A stretch of 64,000 nt of DNA, from the NCBI RefSeq assembly GCF_000334455.1, contig NZ_BANX01000005.1:186001-250000 (forward strand), written 5' to 3'. A program made the position numbers and the translations under genes. This document shows, in pieces, positions 17,416 through 24,449 of this stretch; the stretch's first letter is position 1; each line of letters begins with the position of its first letter. The DNA comes from Gordonia soli NBRC 108243. GTDB lineage: Bacteria > Actinomycetota > Actinomycetes > Mycobacteriales > Mycobacteriaceae. The notes beneath the pieces are model-generated. The model saw only the letters and a list, made by a program, of their open reading frames with translations. It did not search any database and was not told where the DNA came from.

Positions 17416-18291
17416 TTACAGCGGCCAGGAGGTCCCGGTGAGCTTCTCGGCCTCGCTCCACAATCGGCCGGCCACCGCGTAGTCGGTGGCGACGCGGGCG
17501 CGACCGGCCAGTGCGGGGAGACCGCGCAGGCCGCGGATCCCGTCGACCCCGACATAGCTCCCCGGTGGGATGGGTTCGGTCAGGCAATAGAGGGTCGGCG
17601 CGGCACCCGCGTCGAGATCGTTGGCGAGCAGGTTGGCCGCACCTTGTGCGACCCGGTGGATCACGCCCAGCCCCGGCTTGTTCGAGATGTTGGACGCCGC
17701 CCAGCCGGGGTCGGTGAGCATCGACGTCACCGACGATCCCGACTCCCGGAGCCGACGGTCCAACTCGAGACCCCAGAGCATCACTGCCAGTTTCGAACGG
17801 CCATAGGCACGTGCCGGATTCCATCGGGAACGCTCGAAGTCGAGATCGGCGGGGTCGATGCTTGCCGAGCGGTGGGCCTCCGATCCGACGGTCACGATCT
17901 GTCGGCGGATCCGGGGGAGCAGCAGGTTGGTGAAGGCGAACGGGCCGAGGAAGTTGGTGCCGATGCCCAGCTCGAATCCGTCGGGGGTGCGACGTCGCTG
18001 ATGCGGGAACATCCCGGCGTTGTTGATGAGGACGTCGACCGGACCGTCGATCTCTGCGGCGGCGGCTCGCACCGACGACTGGTCGGCGAGGTCGAGGTGG
18101 ACCACCTGACAGGTGCCGCCGAACTCGCGCGCTCGCTGCGCACCGAGTTCGACGTCCCGCACGGCGAGGACCACGTCGGCACCTGCGTCGGCGAGGGATC
18201 GGGCCGTCGCCAGGCCGATCCCGTTGGTGGCGCCGGTGACCACCACGCGGGCGCCGGCCAGATCGGACAGGGACGTCGACGTCGAGACCAT
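17416..18291 (-). CDS. Short-chain dehydrogenase/reductase
   Basis: A 291-residue classical SDR. The cofactor motif is TGATNGIG at about residues 18-25, NNAG follows at about 93, and the active site YxxxK is in AYGRSKLAV at about 163. An HLDLAD motif at about 67 supports NADP(H) or NAD(H) adenine binding. It resembles the retinol-dehydrogenase-like SDRs that act on bulky hydrophobic alcohols. The ATG at 18291 was preferred; a GTG at 18312 is possible but lies inside the inverted repeat at 18309-18340. The upstream hydrolase gene ends 70 bp away in the same direction, so co-transcription is possible unless the repeat terminates. Confidence 0.85.
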   Translation of the reverse strand: MVSTSTSLSDLAGARVVVTGATNGIGLATARSLADAGADVVLAVRDVELGAQRAREFGGTCQVVHLDLADQSSVRAAAAEIDGPVDVLINNAGMFPHQRRRTPDGFELGIGTNFLGPFAFTNLLLPRIRRQIVTVGSEAHRSASIDPADLDFERSRWNPARAYGRSKLAVMLWGLELDRRLRESGSSVTSMLTDPGWAASNISNKPGLGVIHRVAQGAANLLANDLDAGAAPTLYCLTEPIPPGSYVGVDGIRGLRGLPALAGRARVATDYAVAGRLWSEAEKLTGTSWPL

Positions 18292-18308
18292 GGATGCCAC
18301 GCTACCCA

Positions 18309-18340
18309 GCACCTCGATGGCCGGGGAGCCATCGAGGTGC
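18309..18340. terminator. Perfect 13-bp inverted repeat (terminator or operator)
   Basis: GCACCTCGATGGC and its exact complement GCCATCGAGGTGC are separated by 6 bases. The element lies between the end of the alpha/beta hydrolase gene and the start of the SDR, both transcribed leftward. It has no U-tract. It could terminate the hydrolase transcript or bind a regulator of the SDR. Confidence 0.55.
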
Positions 18341-18360
18341 CGGGAATCGGTCGGGACCGG

Positions 18361-19596
18361 TCAGGCGAGCATCTCGTCGAGCCAGTCGAACATGCGCTGC
18401 TCGGTGAGTCCCCGACCCATCGGCTGGCAGTGCCACGACGCGCCCTCGGCGGCGGTGAACTCGACGACCTCGGTCTTGTCGCCCGACAGGCTCGCCAACT
18501 TGTCGGCCTGGCCCGGCCAGAACTGCTCCTGTTCGGGCGACGTGATCAGGATCGGCGTCCCGATCAACGCGGCGATCTCCGGCGTGATCCGGTACTGCTC
18601 GACCGCCTTGTACGTCTCGTAGAAGCCGCTGGTGCCGTAGGGACGTGAACGCCAATCCCACTGCTGCTTGGTGTCTTTGCTCATCTTCATGCCGATGGCC
18701 ATGTTGCGGTCGAACTTCTCTTGTTCGCCTGCTTCCAACTCGGCTCGCAACGACTTGGGCAGGTGTTCCAGCCACGATGACGACACATCCACCACACCGG
18801 GGTCGGCGACGGCCGCAGCATAGCGGTGCTCGTAGGCCAAGGATCGGGGAACCCAGTAGCCGGCCTGCGAGATCCCGTACAGGGCAAGCCGATCGGGGTC
18901 GACGCCCTCCTGTTGGAGTACCACGGCTGTGACGGGCGTCTGTACCGCCTCCCAGTCGGGACGGAACGGGACATCGTGGTCGAACAGCATCGACTGCTGG
19001 CCGGGGCCGTCGTAGAGCACGACGTTGTATCCACGGAGGAGGGCACCGCGAGCCGCGGAACTCCATTGATCGGACACGCAGCCGTCGCTGCCGTTGATCA
19101 CCACCAACGTCGGTCGTAGGGCGCCTGCGGTCGCGTGCTCGGGCGCCAGGAACCATCCCGGCAGGGTGGTGTCCTCGTAGGGGATGGTGAGGCGGTGGGC
19201 CCGGAACGGCCCGTTGTCGACGAACTTCTCCCAGGCGTCCCGGTGCTCGTGGAAGACCGGCAGGCGTTGCTCGTCCGACTCGAGTCCATCGACTGCGTCA
19301 ACGGCTTGCGAGAGATAGGTTGCTGCGCGGAGATATGCCCACGCCGCGCTGATCCGGTGGCCGGCAGCCGAGCTGGCATCGGCCTCGCTGCGGATGCGGC
19401 GGCCCAGGGTGAGCCAGGTGTCGAACCACTCCTGTCCGTGCCCGTCCTTGAGGTTCGCGATGGTGGTGAAGATCTCGCCGGCATCGGCGGCACCGGAGTT
19501 GCACAGTCCCAGAAGGATTCGGACGGAGAAGTCTCGACCCTCGTCGGGATAGAAGCCGGTCGTGTAAGCGGTGTGGGGAGCGTGGGGGAGATGCAT
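18361..19596 (-). CDS. Alpha/beta hydrolase, FrsA-like/C-C hydrolase type
   Basis: A 411-residue alpha/beta hydrolase with a long N-terminal helical domain of about 140 residues before the core. The core carries VINGSDGCVSDQW (oxyanion region, about residue 170), LYGISQAGYWVPR (nucleophile elbow, about 243) and LITSPEQEQFWPGQ near the acid; the His is in ASWHCQPMG. This arrangement is shared by 2,6-dihydroxypseudooxynicotine hydrolase and FrsA-like proteins that cleave C-C bonds or esters. The next gene upstream (19640-20254) is a four- or five-helix membrane protein in the same direction with a 43-bp gap, so the two may be one unit. The substrate is not known. Confidence 0.83.
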   Translation of the reverse strand: MHLPHAPHTAYTTGFYPDEGRDFSVRILLGLCNSGAADAGEIFTTIANLKDGHGQEWFDTWLTLGRRIRSEADASSAAGHRISAAWAYLRAATYLSQAVDAVDGLESDEQRLPVFHEHRDAWEKFVDNGPFRAHRLTIPYEDTTLPGWFLAPEHATAGALRPTLVVINGSDGCVSDQWSSAARGALLRGYNVVLYDGPGQQSMLFDHDVPFRPDWEAVQTPVTAVVLQQEGVDPDRLALYGISQAGYWVPRSLAYEHRYAAAVADPGVVDVSSSWLEHLPKSLRAELEAGEQEKFDRNMAIGMKMSKDTKQQWDWRSRPYGTSGFYETYKAVEQYRITPEIAALIGTPILITSPEQEQFWPGQADKLASLSGDKTEVVEFTAAEGASWHCQPMGRGLTEQRMFDWLDEMLA

Positions 19597-19639
19597 GGCT
19601 TTCCTCGGGAGTGGTACTGGATGGATCGGGCGCGTGGCG

Positions 19640-20254
19640 TCAGGCTTGTGCGGCGGGAGTCGTGGAGGCGGGGGTGTCCGCCTCGGCGATGGCCTGGGTG
19701 CGCTTGACCGCGAAGAAGATCAGGGCGATCGGGATCACCCAGTTCAGCAGGATCGAGCCCGGATGTCCGCCGTCGACACCGGCATTGGCGGCGAGAACTC
19801 CGGAGATGACGTGACAGACGGCCATGGCGAACACGGCGCCCGCCCACAGCAGGCTGATGGAGCGGTTCTTCGCGCGGAACACCGGACTCCCCCAGTACCG
19901 CTGGTCCACCGTCTCGCGGGCGTACTGCTCGGTGAAGGGGATGGTGAAGGCGGACACGAACATCACCGCGGCCAGGATGAAGGTGCTCGCCCCGCGTCCG
20001 TAGTCGGCGAGGTGGGCGTCGATGCTGCTGCCCCCGACGAAGCCGATCACCGCTATGACACCGAAGGTGACCACGCCGGCGGCGTCGATGATCTTGAGCG
20101 ACTGACCCTTGGCCATCCCGTAGACGGCGAGTCCGGCCGACGCGGCGCAGGCGATCACGGCGGCCCAGCCGACGTGTCCGGTGCCGGTGTGGCCGGCGAC
20201 GAAGGAGAAGAGGATCCAGGGGATCAGTCCGATGATCATGTCCTTGGCGTTCAT
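19640..20254 (-). CDS. Integral membrane protein of unknown function
   Basis: A 204-residue protein with six or so hydrophobic helices starting at about residues 5, 30, 52, 88, 137 and 167. There is no recognised enzyme motif. KNRSISLLWAGAVFAM and WVIPIALIFFAVKRTQ mark helix borders with positive residues that suggest alternating topology. The ATG is preceded by AAAGGA. It lies upstream of, and in the same direction as, the FrsA-like hydrolase gene; transport or sensing of the hydrolase substrate would fit, but this is only context. Confidence 0.75.
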   Translation of the reverse strand: MNAKDMIIGLIPWILFSFVAGHTGTGHVGWAAVIACAASAGLAVYGMAKGQSLKIIDAAGVVTFGVIAVIGFVGGSSIDAHLADYGRGASTFILAAVMFVSAFTIPFTEQYARETVDQRYWGSPVFRAKNRSISLLWAGAVFAMAVCHVISGVLAANAGVDGGHPGSILLNWVIPIALIFFAVKRTQAIAEADTPASTTPAAQA

Positions 20255-20508
20255 GGGATGTCCTTTGAGAGGGGAGGAGCGGTGCGTTCTGCTGTCCCCG
20301 ACTCTGCTCCGATGCGCTCTGCAGGACATCCGTCGGATGACGCAGATTCTCGTGCCAGTTGTCCCAGACACCCATGCGGTCGTGACCTGCGGTTCCGCCG
20401 GGCGATGCGCGATCCCGATGACCTCGGAGGTAGTGGTGGACACGACCTGGACGCGCGACAGTGGGGTCACCGATCGGTGATGATCGGCCGACCCGCGAGG
20501 AGGCCCCC

Positions 20509-20925
20509 ATGTCGCCTGTATCACTGTCGCCTGCATCGATGTCGACTGCTTCGGCCTCGACCGCATCCGCTCGACGTCCACCCGCTTCGATGGCGCCGAC
20601 GGCCTCCAGTCCTCGCTGGTTGACGGTGGTCATGCGCGCCGACCGCGCATTGTCGTCATGGTTCATCGGAGCGGGGCTCTTCTTTGCTCCGCTGCTGTTG
20701 ATCCTGCATCCATGGCCGGCCGCGGTGGTCGTCGCATGGACGGTCATCTCGATCTCAGGTCTCTGGCTCGGTCTGCTCGGTGTGTTCATGGCTGCCGGTC
20801 TGGCGCAGGTGCTGCGATCCGGAGAGGAGATCTCCGACGAGTACTGGTCGATGCTGCTCGACTACCGCAGACAGCCGTCCGCGGCGAAGTCCCGCGCGGC
20901 CGGGTCGAGCAGCGCTACGGTGTGA
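20509..20925 (+). CDS. Small membrane protein, two transmembrane helices
   Basis: A 138-residue protein. The first 33 residues are rich in Ser, Ala, Thr and Pro. Two hydrophobic helices follow (about 50-70, FIGAGLFFAPLLLILHPW, and 74-100, VVVAWTVISISGLWLGLL) and then a charged tail with SGEEISDEYWSMLLDYRR. The ATG has a strong GAGGAGG sequence 6 bp upstream. No family was recognised. It lies 77 bp upstream of the MpaB-type gene in the same direction. Confidence 0.7.
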   Translation: MSPVSLSPASMSTASASTASARRPPASMAPTASSPRWLTVVMRADRALSSWFIGAGLFFAPLLLILHPWPAAVVVAWTVISISGLWLGLLGVFMAAGLAQVLRSGEEISDEYWSMLLDYRRQPSAAKSRAAGSSSATV

Positions 20926-21002
20926 CCACACATGTAGTCAGTTGCGGTCCCGGGTGGCGCGGCAGACCTGTTGCGCTCTCGCCGGACCGTCGAGGAGTCG
21001 CC

Positions 21003-21833
21003 ATGCGGACACCGTCGCGGACCGCGGACCTTCCGACGCTCTTCGGCGCACTGAACAACACCGCGAACATCATCATGCAGTTGTCGATGCCGGGTGTCGG
21101 GTACGGAGTGCAGGAGAGTCGCGTCGACTCGGGTAACGCCTTCGTCCATCCGATCAAGCGGGCGCGGACGACCGGAGCGTATCTGGCCGTGGCGATCATG
21201 GGTACAGATGCGGATCGTGCTGTGCTGCACCGCGAGATCGCACAGGTTCATGCGCGGGTGCACTCGACCCCGCAGAGCCCCGTCAGATACAGCGGCAACG
21301 ACTCCCGACTGCAACTGTGGGTGGCCGCCTGCCTGTACCGATATTTCGTCGACCAGTTCGAACTCGTCTACGGACCGCTGACTCGGCAGCAGTCCGAACA
21401 GATCTACGCCGATGCCGCGGTCCTCGGCACCACGCTCAACGTCCGACCGGACCAGTGGCCCGCCGACCTCGATGCCTTCGAACGGTATTGGTCCGAGACC
21501 GTGCCGACATTGCGAATCGATCCGCCGGTTCGCGATCACCTCCGGTCGATCGCGACGCTGGACTTCTTGACACGACCCCTCGGCATGCCCGGGCGAGTCC
21601 TGAAGGCAGTGCTGGGACGGCCGTATCTGTTCATGACGATCGCCACGTTGCCACCCGAGTTCCGCGAGCTGATGGGATTCGACTGGACCGCCGCGGACGA
21701 GAGGACGTTTCGACGAGTCGCCACGGTCGTGTCCGCTGCCGATCGGCTGATGCCGCATCTTGCCCGGCTCGAACTGTGGACCTTTCTGATCGCGGTCCGG
21801 GCGCGTACCCGGTTGGGGATGTCGGTGCTCTGA
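21003..21833 (+). CDS. MpaB-type oxygenase (DUF2236)
   Basis: A 276-residue protein of the oxygenase MpaB family (DUF2236). Recognisable parts are TANIIMQLSMPGVGYGVQ, SRVDSGNAFVHPIKRARTT, then the Arg/His-rich segment in IAQVHARVH and LWVAACLYRYFVDQFELVYGPL; the C-terminal half is helical. Related latex-clearing proteins and MpaB/MpaB-prime proteins use haem or bound metal to cleave or oxidise hydrophobic substrates. The ATG follows GAGGAG. The natural substrate is unknown; lipid or isoprenoid oxidation would be typical. A long hairpin follows between this gene and the convergent sigma-factor gene. Confidence 0.8.
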   Translation: MRTPSRTADLPTLFGALNNTANIIMQLSMPGVGYGVQESRVDSGNAFVHPIKRARTTGAYLAVAIMGTDADRAVLHREIAQVHARVHSTPQSPVRYSGNDSRLQLWVAACLYRYFVDQFELVYGPLTRQQSEQIYADAAVLGTTLNVRPDQWPADLDAFERYWSETVPTLRIDPPVRDHLRSIATLDFLTRPLGMPGRVLKAVLGRPYLFMTIATLPPEFRELMGFDWTAADERTFRRVATVVSAADRLMPHLARLELWTFLIAVRARTRLGMSVL

Positions 21834-21868
21834 CCGCGGCTGTTCCTCGGACCGCGCCCGTTCGTTCC

Positions 21869-21928
21869 TCCGCCCCGAACTCTTTCTTCCGCCGGCTGCA
21901 TACGGCGGAAGAAGAAGTTCGGGGCGGA
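21869..21928. terminator. Long bidirectional hairpin between converging genes
   Basis: Two 26-base arms (21869-21894 and 21903-21928) are complementary except at two adjacent positions, with an 8-nt loop GCTGCATA. The element ends 21 bp before the sigma factor stop codon. It should stop transcription from both sides. Confidence 0.75.
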
Positions 21929-21949
21929 AGAACGCGCACGCGGTCGGGG

Positions 21950-22819
21950 TCAGTCGAGTACCGCGGTCAGATCCAGTGCGGCAATGCGTTCGGCGTCGGC
22001 GATGATGTCCATCGCCGTGACGCGACCGCCTGTGACACTGAACGTCGCGATCGACGACACCGCGTCGCCGGTGAACGCCAGCACGCCGATCCGGTCGTCG
22101 ATGCGCACCATGAGGGTGCGTTCGACAAGGCGCTGGAACTGTGCCGCGCGGCGTCCGACCTTCGCTGCGCCGACCACCGGACGAAGCAGCCCGTCGGTCC
22201 GCAGCACGATGTCGGGGTCGAGGACCTGCATGAGTTGCTCGAGGTCGCCGCCGCGGGCCGCCGAGATGAACGCCTCGACCACGCGCCGTTGCTCCCCCAG
22301 TTCGATGCCGCGGGTCGGTGACGAATCCTGGACGCGGGTGCGGGCCCGACTCGCCAGCTTGCGGGTCGCCGCCGACGACTTGCCGACGATCGCCGCGATC
22401 TCGTCGAACGGCAGCGCGAAGAGGTCGTGCAGGACGAAGGCGAGGCGCTCGTCGGGGCCGAGCGACTCCAGAACCACCAGCAAGGCGACGCTGACGGAGT
22501 CGGCCAGTAAGGCTTGTGGCTCCGGGTCCACGGATTCCTGCAGCGGCAGGATGACCGGCTCCGGTCGTTCGTCGACATCCAGTGAGTCGGTCGGGTGGGC
22601 CCGTCGGCTGCGCAGGATGTTGAGGCAGATACGAGACGTGATGGTGGTCAGCCATCCTGCGACGTTGTCGACATCTGCGGACCCCGACGCGGAGGCTCGC
22701 AACCACGTCTCCTGGACGGCGTCCTCGGCGTCGGCATGCGAGCCCAGCATGCGGAACGCCACGGAGCGTAGGTGGTCGCGCTGGGCCTCGAACTCGCTGG
22801 TGAGGTTGTCGTCGGTCAT
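21950..22819 (-). CDS. sigJ: ECF sigma factor, SigJ/ECF41 type
   Basis: A 289-residue extracytoplasmic-function sigma factor. Region 2 is SVAFRMLGSHADAEDAVQETWLRA (about residues 19-42). Region 4 is RLAFVLHDLFALPFDEIAAIVGKSSAATRKLASRAR (about 132-168). A SnoaL-like C-terminal domain follows (EAFISAARGGDLEQLMQVLDPDIVL...), which in the ECF41 group replaces an anti-sigma factor and tunes activity. ECF41 factors usually control an adjacent carboxymuconolactone decarboxylase or oxidoreductase; here the divergent gene is exactly such a decarboxylase. The ATG at 22819 has GGAAGG at proper spacing; an ATG at 22828 abuts it and is less likely. Confidence 0.88.
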   Translation of the reverse strand: MTDDNLTSEFEAQRDHLRSVAFRMLGSHADAEDAVQETWLRASASGSADVDNVAGWLTTITSRICLNILRSRRAHPTDSLDVDERPEPVILPLQESVDPEPQALLADSVSVALLVVLESLGPDERLAFVLHDLFALPFDEIAAIVGKSSAATRKLASRARTRVQDSSPTRGIELGEQRRVVEAFISAARGGDLEQLMQVLDPDIVLRTDGLLRPVVGAAKVGRRAAQFQRLVERTLMVRIDDRIGVLAFTGDAVSSIATFSVTGGRVTAMDIIADAERIAALDLTAVLD

Positions 22820-22924
22820 CGGTCTCATCCTTCCGGTCACATTCCGTCGGCACGGGGTGTCAGGGATATGAACCGCCAGAACCGGTCGATGTGACCGCAT
22901 CGATCCGCACCCCAGGAGGAAACC

Positions 22925-23383
22925 ATGACCGCTCGGATGACCAACCCCGCCACGATCCTGCCCGGAATGGTCAAGGCCGTGCCGCATTTGCTCGGCGCAG
23001 TCGAGACCGCCGGCATCCCGGTGGTGCTGCGCGAGTTGATCGGGTTGCGCATCAGCCAGATCAACGGATGCGCCGCCTGCGTCTACGCACACGCCGCCAA
23101 CCTGCGGGCCGAGGACGAGTCGACCGATCGTCTCGACACCCTGCCCGTCTGGCGTGAATCGCCGTTCTTCACCGACGCGGAACGCGCCGCACTGGCGTTG
23201 GCGGAGTCGGCGACCCGCCTCGCCGACAGCCCGACCGACGCGGTCTTGGATGCGGTCTGGGACGAGGCGGCCGACCACTTCGACGAGAAGGAACTCGCCG
23301 GCCTGATCGTTCTGATCGGCACGATGAACTTCTTCAACCGCCTCAACGTCACCATCAAGGAGCCGGCCGGCGTCACCTGGTGA
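22925..23383 (+). CDS. Carboxymuconolactone decarboxylase/AhpD-like protein
   Basis: A 152-residue AhpD-like protein with the redox CxxC motif in NGCAACVYAHAANLR (about residues 41-55). ALAESATRLAD and LIVLIGTMNFFNRLNV are the other family helices. Such proteins act as thiol peroxidase partners or decarboxylases. It is divergent from the ECF41 sigma factor gene, its expected target. In the 105-bp gap a TGTCAGG at 22858-22864 and CGGTC at 22883-22887, 18 bp apart, resemble the ECF41 promoter (TGTCACA and CGTC), which supports control by the sigma factor. Confidence 0.87.
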   Translation: MTARMTNPATILPGMVKAVPHLLGAVETAGIPVVLRELIGLRISQINGCAACVYAHAANLRAEDESTDRLDTLPVWRESPFFTDAERAALALAESATRLADSPTDAVLDAVWDEAADHFDEKELAGLIVLIGTMNFFNRLNVTIKEPAGVTW

Positions 23384-23399
23384 CGCCGAGTGGTTCTGA

Positions 23400-23457
23400 C
23401 CGCAGTGCCAGCGCGAGGCCACGACGATAATTGTCGTGGCCTTCCGCTGGCACCGCG
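23400..23457. repeat. 58-bp palindromic repeat, copy 1
   Basis: The element has nested arms: an outer GTGCCAGCG/CGCTGGCAC and an inner GGCCACGAC/GTCGTGGCC around an ATAAT-containing centre. It begins 17 bp after the decarboxylase stop and lies 23 bp before the convergent end of the low-GC module. A second copy at 27239-27296 matches at 53 of 58 positions in the same orientation. It can act as a bidirectional terminator. Confidence 0.8.
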
Positions 23458-23480
23458 TCGGTGACGATGCTTCGGTTGGC

Positions 23481-23765
23481 TCAGGCGCCCCCGCGCACCT
23501 CCCACTCCATGTCGGACCGGACCTGGTCGGCCAGCCGTCGGCTGACGTCGTCCGGCAGGTGTACCCACGAGTTCTGTTGTTGCCAGCGGTAGTAGGCGTC
23601 TTCGACCCTCGACCGGTACTCGTTCGGATCTATTCGCGGCGTCTGCTCCTGGAGTTCAGGGAACTGCGCGCGGATCTCATCCGGCGTAGTTCCCTCGGGT
23701 GCGCGAAGGGCGGCGATGATGTGCGGGGGAAGTCCCTCGAGTTCACTCGACATGGCGACGTCCAT
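23481..23765 (-). CDS. Small hypothetical protein, type VII secretion-related module
   Basis: A 94-residue acidic and polar protein, from ATG at 23765; an ATG at 23753 (MSSELEG) is an equally good start. It has no signal peptide or membrane helix. LPPHIIAALRAPEGTTPDEIRAQFPEL is helical and the ending SRRLADQVRSDMEWEV is also helical. No family recognised. It is the last gene of the leftward module with 12 bp to the lipoprotein gene, so it is probably co-transcribed with the type VII secretion-like genes upstream. Confidence 0.65.
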   Translation of the reverse strand: MDVAMSSELEGLPPHIIAALRAPEGTTPDEIRAQFPELQEQTPRIDPNEYRSRVEDAYYRWQQQNSWVHLPDDVSRRLADQVRSDMEWEVRGGA

Positions 23766-23777
23766 CCTTTCCGGTTG

Positions 23778-24449
23778 TCACGCAGCCGAGTTCGGCCAGC
23801 CCGGACTCGGCGGCAGGAGCTCGGTCGTGAGGGGCTGTGTGATGGGTGGGTTGTCGCAGCGTCTGCTGTTGTGGATATTCGGCAGCATGTTGTCGACGCC
23901 TTTCCAGTCGCCGAACACATCGGTAATCGGCTGGGTGAGATGACCCCGCAGACTTGACGGCGGGGCTGTCCCACTACGCCGGTATGTGAAGAACAGCAGG
24001 GCCTTCGTCCAGTCTGCGTGCGCCGGAACATCGGCGCACACTGCGACTGATCCGAAGTCCGGGCTCGTCGCCGTCTGGCCTGGCGCCGCGGGATACGGAA
24101 CGGCGTAGAAGTAGGCCACGTGCGGCGCATAGACTCGCGTAAAGGGATTGAACTCGTAGTCGACTATGGTCCCGATTGCTCGCCGGTATCCCGGGGCCGT
24201 CGAATTCAAGCCCGCCATTATTGCTTGATAGTAGGACTCAGCGATCGCCCGCACGAATGTGCCGTCACTCGAAGTGAGGTCCAAGCTGGGTGTCGCCAGC
24301 CAACGGATCGGAAAATCACCCGCTGTCGGCATCGAAGCAGAGGTTGGTGGCCGGGGTCCGTCAGACTCGACTGTGGTGCCGCAAGCGACGGAGCAGAGTG
24401 TGGAGGCGACAATAGCCACAAGTGCGATCTTTTTGAACGTTGGCATCAC
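23778..24449 (-). CDS. Putative lipoprotein of the type VII secretion-related module
   Basis: A 223-residue protein with a signal peptide: KK at positions 6-7, a hydrophobic run and a lipobox-like SVACG around residue 22, so the mature protein would be lipid-anchored at Cys. The remainder has PTAGDFPIRWLATP and an aromatic-rich centre (VAYFYAVPYP) with three cysteines, two possibly forming a disulfide. No domain recognised. The GTG/ATG start overlaps the stop of the large upstream gene (GTGATG). Coupled translation and position suggest it is an extracellular partner of the large protein. Confidence 0.75.
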   Translation of the reverse strand: MMPTFKKIALVAIVASTLCSVACGTTVESDGPRPPTSASMPTAGDFPIRWLATPSLDLTSSDGTFVRAIAESYYQAIMAGLNSTAPGYRRAIGTIVDYEFNPFTRVYAPHVAYFYAVPYPAAPGQTATSPDFGSVAVCADVPAHADWTKALLFFTYRRSGTAPPSSLRGHLTQPITDVFGDWKGVDNMLPNIHNSRRCDNPPITQPLTTELLPPSPGWPNSAA

